Of a stretch of 64,000 nucleotides of DNA, positions 18,393 through 26,875 are shown piece after piece (positions within the stretch are counted from its first letter, which is position 1; each line of letters starts with the position of its first letter). The notes under the pieces were generated by a model. The model was given only the letters and a program-made list of their open reading frames with translations, searched no databases and was not told the origin of the DNA. This stretch comes from Candidatus Hodarchaeota archaeon (lineage in GTDB: Archaea; Asgardarchaeota; Heimdallarchaeia; Hodarchaeales; Hodarchaeaceae). A program made the position numbers and the translations under genes. The stretch is from contig JAEOSR010000146.1 of assembly GCA_016840285.1 (NCBI GenBank), positions 41,868 to 105,867 on the forward strand, given 5' to 3'.

Positions 18393-18553
18393 TATTTTTC
18401 ACATCCTTTGGTTTAGATTACAAATTTCTAATTTTTTTTTATTATGAATATGTTTAAGAATTATTCTTTCATAGACAAGAATTTTCCTTTACTTCTTAAT
18501 CTGCCAAACTATGAGTTACCTGTTTATTAATAACGTAACTGAATATCAAGAAA

Positions 18554-18561
18554 TTTAAATA
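18554..18561 (+). promoter_or_regulatory. TATA-box-like element, leaderless start likely
   Basis: TTTAAATA lies 25-32 bases before ATG 18586, the distance expected when transcription begins at or next to the start codon. No Shine-Dalgarno sequence is visible before that ATG, which fits a leaderless message. Confidence 0.45.
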
Positions 18562-18585
18562 CTTGAAAAATATCCAAACTTGTTG

Positions 18586-19971
18586 ATGGTACACCGAGAA
18601 GTAAAAAAAGAACTGATGAAATTTGTGCGACGGGAGGTGAGAGAGAAGGGCGCCGATTGGGGAGAGTTACGCCGCATAAAGAGACATGTTGTTGTCAAAA
18701 AAGGACTACCAAGTGTACCGAGCTTGGTTATCAATTCAGATGCAGGTCTTTCTTATATGGCAACAATTCATTCGAAAAAGGAGATACGACTTTATCTTTT
18801 TGATTCAGGAGGAAATATGCTCCATGGACTTTCTTATTTTTCCTCTTTTGAGGAGGTTTCAAAAGATCTTCATTCAAAATCAAAGAAAATAGCTCGTTAT
18901 CCTCCTCTTGAAAAGAAACTAACTCGTGCTCAACAAAATTATCAGCTAGATAGACAATTCCAACGAATTTGGGTTCGATTAGCAAAAATATTAAGAGTAT
19001 CTAAAAGTCAACGTCGTCAACGCCCATTGATAAAAGGGATAGTTAAAGAGGCTGATGGAATATTCGGTACGAACTTCACAAACGACTTCATTCATATTCC
19101 ATATCAAAGCTCAAGTTTAGGAGTGATTTTTTATTATTACTCCCTTTACTTCTTTCTCCCTTCTTCAATTCAACAAAATAACGATCTAGCAGAGGCTCTA
19201 GCTGTTCGATTGCTCAGTTCTTTCAAAAAGCTGAAATACGACTCTGTATTAGAAAATCGGCCTTCAAAGAAGATAATTCAAAAATTAAGTTCGTGGGATT
19301 CAATAGACCCTCCTGAAATTTTAAATCTCTTGAATAAAGTTACAATATACTATGATTTTCCATGGGAGACACAGGATTTTATCATGTTGATGAATCTACC
19401 ATCAGAACTTCTTAAAATCCCCTCACGACAAAATTTACCTAATTTATTTCATCAATTATTTTCTAATAGTCAGAATATGGATTTTCTTATTTTATCATGT
19501 TTCCTTGGCATACCTTTTAAATTTAATTGCCACATTTCTTCAGAAATCTCTAATCAAACCTTAATTTTAATTTATGATCTATTAAAAAATTGGCAATTCT
19601 CTAAAGTCTTTCCTTTGCTGAAACAAAAAGGGATGGAATTCTCCACAGGGCAGATGAGAGCAATTGAGGAAGCGCTTCATTTTCAGTATACAAAAATCTT
19701 AAAGATAAATCTCGATAAAAAGGGGATCTTTGAGATTAAGAATAAATCTGATATCCCAATTATACTATCATCCGCTGTACAGATACTACCAGATGGAACT
19801 GAAACCGATATCACTTTTGAACCAGTTACCCTTAATGCTATCTCGACAATTTCCCTTGATGTGAATTCTTTTAATATTACAGACCGATCCCCCTTACGCA
19901 TCCAATATTCACTTATGAATTCCTTTGAGGATATATCCCATCCAATTTTTGTTGGAACTCTTGTGATTTAG
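18586..19971 (+). CDS. Unknown protein of about 461 residues
   Basis: I do not recognise any domain. The N-terminal 70 residues are basic (REVKKELMKFVRREVREKGA), followed by a predicted beta-rich part with YMATIHSKKEIRLYLFDSGG, a helical central part with RIWVRLAKILRVSKSQRRQR, and a C-terminal stretch (about residues 385-461) that reads like an immunoglobulin-like beta domain (KSDIPIILSSAVQILPDGTE). No signal peptide or membrane segment is evident, so it is probably cytosolic. The start is ATG 18586 rather than TTG 18580, supported by the TATA spacing. No neighbour on the same strand helps with function. Confidence 0.6.
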   Translation: MVHREVKKELMKFVRREVREKGADWGELRRIKRHVVVKKGLPSVPSLVINSDAGLSYMATIHSKKEIRLYLFDSGGNMLHGLSYFSSFEEVSKDLHSKSKKIARYPPLEKKLTRAQQNYQLDRQFQRIWVRLAKILRVSKSQRRQRPLIKGIVKEADGIFGTNFTNDFIHIPYQSSSLGVIFYYYSLYFFLPSSIQQNNDLAEALAVRLLSSFKKLKYDSVLENRPSKKIIQKLSSWDSIDPPEILNLLNKVTIYYDFPWETQDFIMLMNLPSELLKIPSRQNLPNLFHQLFSNSQNMDFLILSCFLGIPFKFNCHISSEISNQTLILIYDLLKNWQFSKVFPLLKQKGMEFSTGQMRAIEEALHFQYTKILKINLDKKGIFEIKNKSDIPIILSSAVQILPDGTETDITFEPVTLNAISTISLDVNSFNITDRSPLRIQYSLMNSFEDISHPIFVGTLVI

Positions 19972-20097
19972 GTCAGATATTCATCCTAATGAATAAAATA
20001 GATCATAATAAATTTACTAAGCGGATTTTGTATTTTTGAGATCTTTTCATTCTTAATATCAGATCTATAATTCAAAATACGATTAATTCCTGCATTA

Positions 20098-20725
20098 ATG
20101 GGAATGAAATTGTTAGAAGAGGAACAGATTTCTCCACTTGTTAATATATTTGATTTGTTACCTGATCCAGCATTTTTATTTAAACAAATGTATGACAATA
20201 AAGTGATTCTAGAAAGATTCAATTTATCTGGACAAAAAGTTTTAGGAGAATATTTAGAAGAGTACTTGGGGAAAGAACCCAATAAAATATCTGATCTTCC
20301 ACTAAATATAAAATCACACATTAAAAATGTACTAGAAACAGGAGATACTGTCAGAAACAATAGCTTTCCACCGAGAACCAATATCTGAAATAGTGTTGTG
20401 TGATCGGGAAAAAACTTCCCAAATCTTTCTTAATCTATTTAAAAACGCAGTTATCCATGGACAACCAAACCAACTCGATTTCTGAAGAACTGAAGAAAAA
20501 AGAAATTAAAATTAGTATCACTAATGATGGAAAGCTAATTACCCTGAAAATACGAGAAAGGCTTTTTCAAAAGGGGTTTACAACTAGTCAAAATGGTAAA
20601 GGTTATGGGCTGTATATTGTAAGAAAAAAATATGTGAAGCACATTCCTGGACAATAGAATTGGAATCCTCCCCTAATAAAACTACTTTTAATCTTTGTAT
20701 ACCACAATTATCAGAGTTTACCTAA
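20098..20725 (+). pseudogene. Broken sensor histidine kinase (PAS plus ATPase remnants)
   Basis: Three frames together encode one decayed kinase. The first frame from ATG 20098 reads a PAS-like domain (FDLLPDPAFLFKQ) to about 20360. A second frame reads SEIVLCDREKTSQIFLNL then FKNAVIHG, the N-box of a HATPase domain, and stops near 20482. A third frame reads ISITNDGKL, IRERLFQKGFTT and NGKGYGLYIV (the G1, F and G2 boxes). After another shift EAHSWTIELESSPNKTTFNL runs to a TAA at 20723. The dimerisation/phosphohistidine helices between PAS and N-box are missing, so an internal deletion accompanies the frameshifts. It cannot make a working kinase. Confidence 0.8.
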
Positions 20726-20735
20726 TAATCATTCA

Positions 20736-21254
20736 TTACGCGAATCGATTTTCCCATTCCTGTCTTAGTACGATTTTTGTAACATCTGTTAAATGATCTG
20801 TCGCTAGGACTCCTTGTAAGTGGTCTGTTTCATGTTGAATCAACTCTGACATATCGTCTTCAAATTTTTGTGTGTGAATTTCCCCTTTCTCATCTTGGTA
20901 CTTTATTTTTAGATTCTTGTGACGTAAGATTTCCACGAAAAAAGCAACGTCGAAACTAAAACAGCTATCCCAAACCAAAAATTGTTCCTCACTTCTTGAA
21001 GTGATTTCTGGATTTACCATTATAAAAGGATTCTCAGGAAGGCCATAATAAATAACCTGCTTCAGGTGACCTATTTGCGGAGCAGCTAGCGCTCTACCAA
21101 TTTTCTTAACCTTCTGAAGATATGTTAGCGTATCCTTTAAATCTTGTATCATTTCCTGGAGATTTTCTCCAAAATCAAACACTTTAGAAGACTTTTCTCG
21201 GAGTTTAGGGTTTCCAATCATCAGTACTTCTTTTATCGCCAAATAAATCACCAA
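20736..21254 (-). CDS. Peptide deformylase-like metallohydrolase
   Basis: Homologue of peptide deformylase, which removes formyl groups from N-terminal methionine in bacteria and organelles. Motif 1 is GRALAAPQIG (family GxGLAAPQ). Motif 2 is WDSCFSF in place of EGCLS, with the metal cysteine kept. Motif 3 is IQHETDHLQG with both metal histidines and the catalytic Glu. All metal ligands are present, so it is probably an active enzyme, but the altered motif 2 and the archaeal setting, where initiator methionine is not formylated, argue for another substrate. The N-terminus could start at TTG 21254 or TTG 21242; LAIKEVLMIGNPKLREKS aligns with usual deformylase starts. Confidence 0.8.
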   Translation of the reverse strand: MVIYLAIKEVLMIGNPKLREKSSKVFDFGENLQEMIQDLKDTLTYLQKVKKIGRALAAPQIGHLKQVIYYGLPENPFIMVNPEITSRSEEQFLVWDSCFSFDVAFFVEILRHKNLKIKYQDEKGEIHTQKFEDDMSELIQHETDHLQGVLATDHLTDVTKIVLRQEWENRFA

Positions 21255-21287
21255 AGATTTTTGCAGTTGTGTTTTTTAGACTTAAAT

Positions 21288-22151
21288 TCAATTTCTTTTT
21301 AAATCTAAGAGTTTCTTTAGTTTATCTAGTTTTACGTCTCTTATGTAAAGTGGATCCTTGTTTTCTCTATAAGCTGGTAAATTTTCTTCAAAAGTATGCT
21401 TTGAGGTAGTATAGAATATTCCTAGAGGGATTTTTTCCTTTTCTAAAGATCGCTTAAAGGCTTCTCCTTTATTATTGGGGTCATATGAATCTTCTAAGTA
21501 GTAAGTGTTCTCTTTGAACCATTTCCAGCTGTTAATTTTATTAAAAGACACACACGGTTGTAATATGTCTACAAATGAATACCCTTTATGAGCAAATGCT
21601 GCTTTAATAATCTGTTTTGTTTTTTCTTGGTCTCCAACGAAGGTTCTAGCTACAAATGCGGCATCAAGAGCTATAGCTAATGCAACTGGATTAAATGGTT
21701 CATTTGTAACACCCTGAACTTGAACAGGCGTAATAAAACCATATTGACTTGTTGGAGACGCTTGTCCTTTAGTAAGACCATAAACCATGTTATCATGTGC
21801 GAGATGAAGGATATCTGGATTTCTAAGAATGTTGTGTATGAAATGGTTACCACCTTCTCCAAAAGAACATCCGTCTCCACTTTCGACGATAACTGTGAGA
21901 TTGGGGTTTGTAGCTTTGATTGCGAGTGCAGCAGCAACCGCTCGTCCGTGAAGGCCATTGAAAAGATTTGTTTTAAGGTAATGAGGAGTTTTCGCTGCTT
22001 GTCCAATTCCTGAGACCATTACCAATTCTTCTGGTTTAATATTTAACTCGGTTAGTGCTGTTTTTACTATACGTAGAATTCCAAAGTTTCCACATCCAGG
22101 ACACCATGCAATGTCAGTATCTTTCGGCATATCAAATATTTCTGTTGTCAT
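21288..22151 (-). CDS. korB: 2-oxoacid:ferredoxin oxidoreductase beta subunit
   Basis: Thiamine-diphosphate-binding subunit of a 2-oxoacid:ferredoxin oxidoreductase, which converts a 2-oxoacid plus CoA to acyl-CoA, CO2 and reduced ferredoxin. WCPGCGNFG gives two cluster cysteines. [17 protein letters not shown] is the Mg/ThDP motif, and [10 protein letters not shown] is the 2-oxoglutarate/general-type signature. ATG 22151 is preferred to ATG 22160 because AAGG at 22161-22164 is correctly spaced only for the former. It lies just downstream of the alpha subunit. Whether the substrate is 2-oxoglutarate, pyruvate or branched-chain acids cannot be settled by eye; the two-subunit gamma-alpha plus beta plan fits archaeal broad-specificity enzymes. 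Confidence 0.92.
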   Translation of the reverse strand: MTTEIFDMPKDTDIAWCPGCGNFGILRIVKTALTELNIKPEELVMVSGIGQAAKTPHYLKTNLFNGLHGRAVAAALAIKATNPNLTVIVESGDGCSFGEGGNHFIHNILRNPDILHLAHDNMVYGLTKGQASPTSQYGFITPVQVQGVTNEPFNPVALAIALDAAFVARTFVGDQEKTKQIIKAAFAHKGYSFVDILQPCVSFNKINSWKWFKENTYYLEDSYDPNNKGEAFKRSLEKEKIPLGIFYTTSKHTFEENLPAYRENKDPLYIRDVKLDKLKKLLDLKRN

Positions 22152-22164
22152 TTTAATCATCCTT

Positions 22165-23874
22165 TCATGTGTGTTTTTCTAAAAATGCTGTTACTTCCTC
22201 CACGGAGAAGGGCATTCCATTGTACTTGAGAAATGTCTCATCGATATCAAAATCCAGTTCTAATTTGAGTACCTTGCCAAACTGAGAAGTTGCATTGTTT
22301 TCTAAGATGATAGTTCTTTCTGCTTTTCTTAGAATCCCACCAATTTTTTCATTCAAAGGATAAACTTGTTTGAAATAAAGGAAGGCAATATCATCTCTTC
22401 CCAAGCTTTCGATAGCTTCCTTGATAACTCCGTATGTAGATCCCCATCCGATCACCAGTGTCTTATAATCCTTACTTCCGATCAATTCTGGTTCAATAAT
22501 CTCTCTTCTCAGTAAATTAAGTCTTTTAAAGAGTCTTTTTTCGACCATTTTTGGTCTGATAACGTGAACATCTTCTGTAATATGACCATCTTCATCATGC
22601 TCATCACTGTCAACATTAACCAGACCATTACCATATCCAGGAATACCTCTCGGGGAAATTCCATCATCAGTAAATCTATAGCGTTTATAGTTATGGGTAG
22701 TTTTCACAATCTGTTTCTTGTTCTGTATTTCAGATAAGTCTAGATCAGGAATGGAATAGTGAGAATCAAGGAAAAATTGATCTGTTAGTATGAAAACTGG
22801 AACCTGATATTTATCAGCAATGTTGAATGCTTTATGTGTCAGATAAAAGGCGTCTTGTGGATTTCCTGGCGCTAGAATAACCCTAGCAAATTCTCCATGC
22901 CCTGCGTTTAAAACCAGCTGGAGATCTTCCTGACCAGTTCTTGTAGGTAATCCTGTTGCAGGTCCTGGACGTTGACCAATGTGAAGAACCATCGGTGTTT
23001 CAAGCATACCTGCCAATGACACTCCTTCAGTCATTAACGCAAAACCTCCTCCTGAAGTGGTAATCATTGCCCTTCCACCTGTATACCAAGATGCAATACC
23101 TTTATTGATGGCTGCTATTTCATCTTCAGCTTGATCAACAATGATATCGAAATTTTTTGCGTGTCGGGATAAGAATACCAGTACACTTGTACTAGGTGAC
23201 ATTGGATATGAACTAATAAAATTACATCCTCCTGCAACCGCCCCCATTCCTACAGCTTCCGCACCACTGAGAACTATGTCATTTACTACTGATTCATCTT
23301 TTTGAAGAGGATTCTTAAACTTACCAGTTGTAACTAGCTCATTTCCAATTGAATATCCTCTCTTATAAGCCTCAGTATTCTCTTTGACAATTTTATCCCC
23401 CTTTTTAGTAAACCTTTTCGAGAGGTAACTCTGTGATAATTCTTCTTCTATCTCAAAAAATGCTAAAAATATTCCAACTGCAATAATATTTATATAAATA
23501 GCCCCACCTATTTCTTTTGCAATTTCAGAGAAAGGTAGTTTGATTACCTTTTCTTGATTGACACAATATTCTTCAGTGATATTCTTTTCCTCACCCAAGA
23601 TAGTTGTGGTGTCTGATATCCTATGCTTGAGATGGGGTAGGGCTAAAGAGTGAAGAGGAACTAAAATATCAATGCGATCAATGAATGCGGGATTAATTCT
23701 ATTCGATGAAACACGTATTAATGTAGAATTTGTGCCTCCTCGAATTCTCGACATAAATTCACTTGTACTATAGCAGTGGTATCCAGCCTGTTTGAGAATA
23801 CCAGTAATTAAATCTTCTACTGTGGCGATTCCTTGGCCAGCTGCCCCACAAATTACAATTGCAACATCATTCAT
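22165..23874 (-). CDS. korA: 2-oxoacid:ferredoxin oxidoreductase gamma-alpha fusion subunit
   Basis: Fused subunit, with the gamma domain (about residues 1-185, starting [18 protein letters not shown]) followed by the alpha pyrimidine-binding domain ([50 protein letters not shown]). The YPMSPST loop corresponds to YPITPSS of the family and contacts CoA or substrate; the I-to-M and T-to-S changes are conservative. Together with KorB it forms a cytosolic heterodimer. The gene leads the pair, with its promoter in the 275-base gap shared with the divergent Roadblock gene. Confidence 0.93.
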   Translation of the reverse strand: MNDVAIVICGAAGQGIATVEDLITGILKQAGYHCYSTSEFMSRIRGGTNSTLIRVSSNRINPAFIDRIDILVPLHSLALPHLKHRISDTTTILGEEKNITEEYCVNQEKVIKLPFSEIAKEIGGAIYINIIAVGIFLAFFEIEEELSQSYLSKRFTKKGDKIVKENTEAYKRGYSIGNELVTTGKFKNPLQKDESVVNDIVLSGAEAVGMGAVAGGCNFISSYPMSPSTSVLVFLSRHAKNFDIIVDQAEDEIAAINKGIASWYTGGRAMITTSGGGFALMTEGVSLAGMLETPMVLHIGQRPGPATGLPTRTGQEDLQLVLNAGHGEFARVILAPGNPQDAFYLTHKAFNIADKYQVPVFILTDQFFLDSHYSIPDLDLSEIQNKKQIVKTTHNYKRYRFTDDGISPRGIPGYGNGLVNVDSDEHDEDGHITEDVHVIRPKMVEKRLFKRLNLLRREIIEPELIGSKDYKTLVIGWGSTYGVIKEAIESLGRDDIAFLYFKQVYPLNEKIGGILRKAERTIILENNATSQFGKVLKLELDFDIDETFLKYNGMPFSVEEVTAFLEKHT

Positions 23875-24024
23875 TCTCCTTACCGTCCAATTTTCTGTAA
23901 TATTAAGTTTATCTTAAATACGACTCCAATAGCGATTAAGTATTGTTTCTAGGCTTGTTTTTTATTTTTTAATGGTACGTTTATCGAAGCTATTAAGATT
24001 TAGGTCAATTTTTAACTTGAAGTA

Positions 24025-24034
24025 ATTATATATT
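24025..24034 (+). promoter_or_regulatory. TATA-like element upstream of Roadblock gene
   Basis: ATTATATATT directly precedes the inverted repeat at 24035-24058. Initiation would fall near 24055-24060, inside or at the edge of that repeat. Confidence 0.35.
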
Positions 24035-24058
24035 AACCAATCACATCTTTTATTGGTT
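24035..24058. repeat. Inverted repeat at predicted transcription start (possible operator)
   Basis: AACCAAT at 24035-24041 and ATTGGTT at 24052-24058 form perfect seven-base arms around a ten-base spacer, immediately downstream of a TATA-like sequence. The position suits a repressor site for the Roadblock gene. Confidence 0.4.
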
Positions 24059-24149
24059 GGAACCTCAAAAATTTAGGAAGATTCTTAAAACCAGTGGCTT
24101 GATTGATTAAATGCTCTTATTTAAATAAAGAATTATGGTGGTTTAAACC

Positions 24150-24539
24150 GTGGGGACTCATGCAATAATCAGTGTTATGGAGGAAACTTTTGGTGGAATA
24201 GATTTACCTGGTACCTGCATCTCTCTTGTAGATTCTGATGGTTTAGTGATCCACAATGAGGGAGAGTGTGATGATCTACCATTACTTGAGAGTCTGAACG
24301 CTCACTTAATCACTTCTTTCGAAAATACTTTAACACAGCTCATATCAGTGAATCAAATTCTTGACTCCATTGTACTTAACACTGGTGAAATTGTATATTA
24401 TGTTGATGATCTAACGGGGGGTACAGGATTATATCTCGTAATCAGGACAATTCCTAGATTAATGAATAAAGTGTTACCTTTTCTAAAAAGCATTACAAAA
24501 ACAATTGAACTTGCGTTGCAAGCTATGGCTCAAGAATAG
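24150..24539 (+). CDS. Roadblock/LC7-domain protein
   Basis: Small 129-residue protein with the Roadblock fold pattern: a first strand ISLVDSDGLVIHNEG, a long helix with LLESLNAHLITSFENTLTQL, strands SIVLNTGEIVYYVDD and GLYLVIRT, and a final helix from PRLMNKVLPFL. Roadblock proteins bind small GTPases and act as scaffolds or activators; Asgard archaea encode many. The start is GTG 24150, with no ATG nearby in frame. No small GTPase gene is next to it. It faces away from the kor genes. Domain assignment is by pattern and moderately sure. Confidence 0.7.
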   Translation: MGTHAIISVMEETFGGIDLPGTCISLVDSDGLVIHNEGECDDLPLLESLNAHLITSFENTLTQLISVNQILDSIVLNTGEIVYYVDDLTGGTGLYLVIRTIPRLMNKVLPFLKSITKTIELALQAMAQE

Positions 24540-24783
24540 TTCTTAAGCCATTTATCAAAAAGAAAGACGAAAATTAGTTATATGTATGAACACTTGCTTC
24601 CATCAGGCTTTTTTGTTGTGTTATGTTCCCAGATACGTGTTTTAAAGCAGGCAACGGAGTTTTAGAACTTATCCGGTGTCATCCTGATAAACCAAAAAGT
24701 AATTTATTTCCAACAATGAAGAGTGAGATTGTTTTATAGTAAATACTAAATTGATTTCTCTGTTTCAAAGGAAGATTGATCCC

Positions 24784-25869
24784 ATGAACAAGATTCGAGT
24801 CGCGATTGCAGGTCTAGGTAACTGTGCTTCAGCTTTGGTTCAAGGTGTTCATTATTATCGTAATGAAAAAGAGGATTCTACAGTCCCTGGATTGATGCAT
24901 GTGAAGTTTGGCGACTATCATGTGCGTGATTTAGAGTTCGTTGCTGCATTTGAAGTTAATAAGGATAAGATAGGAAAAAAAATTCACGAAGCAATCTGGA
25001 TTCCCCCTAATTGTACCCCCAAATTCTCTGAGGTTCCTGAAACCGACTGTATCGTATATCCTGGTCCTATCTCTGATGGTGTTCCTCCTCACATGATTAA
25101 ACCATTTCATTGTTACGATGAAGGTCAATTAAAACCTGTTAACATTACTAAGATACTTCAAGAAACAAAAGCAGATGTTTTAGTTAATTTTCTTCCTGTG
25201 GGGAGTGAAAAAGCCACTAGAATTTACGCTGAGGCTTGTTTAGAAGCGGGGGTCGCACTAGCTAATGGAATACCTTCATTTATAGTTTCAGATCCAACTA
25301 AAGAATGGCCTAAGAGGTTTGAGGAGAAAGGGATTCCCTGTGCGGGGGATGATATTAAATCTCAACTGGGAGCCACAATATTACATCGTGTGTTAGCTCA
25401 GCTAATGCTAGATCGCGGAATCGAAATTGAAAAAACATTCCAGCTCAATGTGGGAGGCAATACAGACTTCGAAAACATGAAATTTGAATCGAGGTTAAAA
25501 ACTAAACGAATTAGTAAGACCGAGGCTGTAATGAGTTTATTACCTCACGATGTTCCCACAAGAATAGGTCCATCTGATTATGTACCCTTTTTAGGGGATC
25601 GAAAAATTTGTTATTTATTACTTGAAGGTAGAAAATTTGGGGATCAACCACTATCGATTGAGGTTAAACTAAGTGTAATTGATAGTCCAAATTCAGCAGG
25701 TGTTATGATTGATGTTATACGCGCCCTTAAAACAGCTAAAGACAGAAATATTGCAGGTCCATTAATTTCAATGTCGAGCTACGCGTTTAAACACCCTCCG
25801 GAACAGGTTCCAGATTTTGAAGCTCGTGACAGAGTAGAAGCTTTTATCCGTGGGGACGTTGATAGGTAG
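24784..25869 (+). CDS. ino1: myo-Inositol-1-phosphate synthase
   Basis: NAD-dependent enzyme that converts glucose 6-phosphate to inositol 1-phosphate, the precursor of inositol-headed archaeal lipids and of some osmolytes. RVAIAGLGNCASALVQG is the NAD-binding loop. DDIKSQLGATILHR and NVGGNTDFENM are the conserved catalytic blocks. About 361 residues matches the short archaeal type. ATG 24784 is chosen over the upstream TTG because AAGGAAGA lies about eight bases before it. First gene of a four-gene run with a UbiA prenyltransferase, a polyamine enzyme and a dolichol-kinase-like protein, which supports a lipid role. Confidence 0.93.
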   Translation: MNKIRVAIAGLGNCASALVQGVHYYRNEKEDSTVPGLMHVKFGDYHVRDLEFVAAFEVNKDKIGKKIHEAIWIPPNCTPKFSEVPETDCIVYPGPISDGVPPHMIKPFHCYDEGQLKPVNITKILQETKADVLVNFLPVGSEKATRIYAEACLEAGVALANGIPSFIVSDPTKEWPKRFEEKGIPCAGDDIKSQLGATILHRVLAQLMLDRGIEIEKTFQLNVGGNTDFENMKFESRLKTKRISKTEAVMSLLPHDVPTRIGPSDYVPFLGDRKICYLLLEGRKFGDQPLSIEVKLSVIDSPNSAGVMIDVIRALKTAKDRNIAGPLISMSSYAFKHPPEQVPDFEARDRVEAFIRGDVDR

Positions 25870-25898
25870 ATATACCTGTGTTATCATGAGGAGATCAT

Positions 25899-26849
25899 TT
25901 GTCGCTAAAAGGGATTCTTCACGATATATATGACTTAACACGCTTGCCCCTTGGGATTATGGGAGCAGTGGCAGGATTAACAGCTGGAATGATCGTTGTA
26001 TTGGTTCATCATCCAGATCCATCAAAGAATACAATATTCCTCGTTTTTGAACTTCTCCCTCAATATTGGGAACTAGCGGTTCTGGGATTAGCAATTCCCT
26101 TTCTGATAGTTGGAGCATCAATGGCTATTAATGATTATCATGATTATGAAGCAGACCAGATAAACAACCGGATGGATCGTCCATTAGTTCGTAATCCAGA
26201 TTTAAGACCAGATTACGTTTTAATATTGTCATTATTGATGATTGCTACTGGCATATTTCTTTCCTTCTTTCTATTCATGGATAATCTTTTAGTAGTCTTT
26301 GGAGTGACGATTTTCAGTCTTTTATCGATTTCATATAACATTTGGACGAAAGAGAGAGGCCTTCTGGGCAATATGACTGTTGCTGCTTGTGATATGGCTC
26401 CATTTATATTAGCCTTGATTGCCATGGCTGGAAAAGAAGGGGGAACAGATTTTAGTACCGCTATCACAGTTTTAATTATGGCTACTATAACCTTTTTTGG
26501 TGTTGTTGGCCGTGAATTGATCAAAGGAATCATGGACATAGAGGGAGATCGTGCTGCTAACTCTCATACTTTTGCTGTAAAATATGGTCCAAAACGAGCT
26601 GTGCAATTGGCTTCTCTATTCTTTATGATTGTTATTGTCATTGCCCCTGTTCCATTATTTCTCAAATTCCAAAATAATATTTTTTACGCCGTATTCATGC
26701 TTATTGCTATAGTATTACTCTTCTATAGCGTTTTTATCCTATTGCGTGATCAATCTGTTGCTACTGGTAAAAAAGGACGAACTTACACTCGAACAGCACT
26801 GTGGTTCGGGGTTTTATCGTTTTTGGTGGCTGCATTAACTATGTCTTGA
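25899..26849 (+). CDS. UbiA-family prenyltransferase, probable DGGGP synthase
   Basis: Integral membrane prenyltransferase with eight or nine hydrophobic segments. Two Asp-rich motifs hold Mg-diphosphate: NDYHDYEADQINNRMDRP (about residues 78-95) and KGIMDIEGDRA (about 211-221). Archaeal proteins of this type attach the second geranylgeranyl chain to glycerol 1-phosphate in ether lipid synthesis, and the inositol-1-phosphate synthase upstream supports that reading. Other UbiA activities, such as quinone or chlorin prenylation, are not excluded. TTG 25899 is the start, with GAGGAG at 25888-25893 five bases before it. It follows the upstream gene by 29 bases. Confidence 0.85.
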   Translation: MSLKGILHDIYDLTRLPLGIMGAVAGLTAGMIVVLVHHPDPSKNTIFLVFELLPQYWELAVLGLAIPFLIVGASMAINDYHDYEADQINNRMDRPLVRNPDLRPDYVLILSLLMIATGIFLSFFLFMDNLLVVFGVTIFSLLSISYNIWTKERGLLGNMTVAACDMAPFILALIAMAGKEGGTDFSTAITVLIMATITFFGVVGRELIKGIMDIEGDRAANSHTFAVKYGPKRAVQLASLFFMIVIVIAPVPLFLKFQNNIFYAVFMLIAIVLLFYSVFILLRDQSVATGKKGRTYTRTALWFGVLSFLVAALTMS

Positions 26850-26875
26850 TAAACGGATTGTAACAGGTTTTAAAC

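Noticed and set aside
19986..20381. 131-codon minus-strand open frame
   Set aside because: The plus strand carries recognisable PAS and HATPase remnants; the antisense translation has no such pattern.
24623..24739. 38-codon plus-strand frame between the Roadblock and inositol-phosphate synthase genes
   Set aside because: Too short, no Shine-Dalgarno site and no recognisable family; the 244-base gap otherwise holds only weak AT-rich promoter-like sequence.
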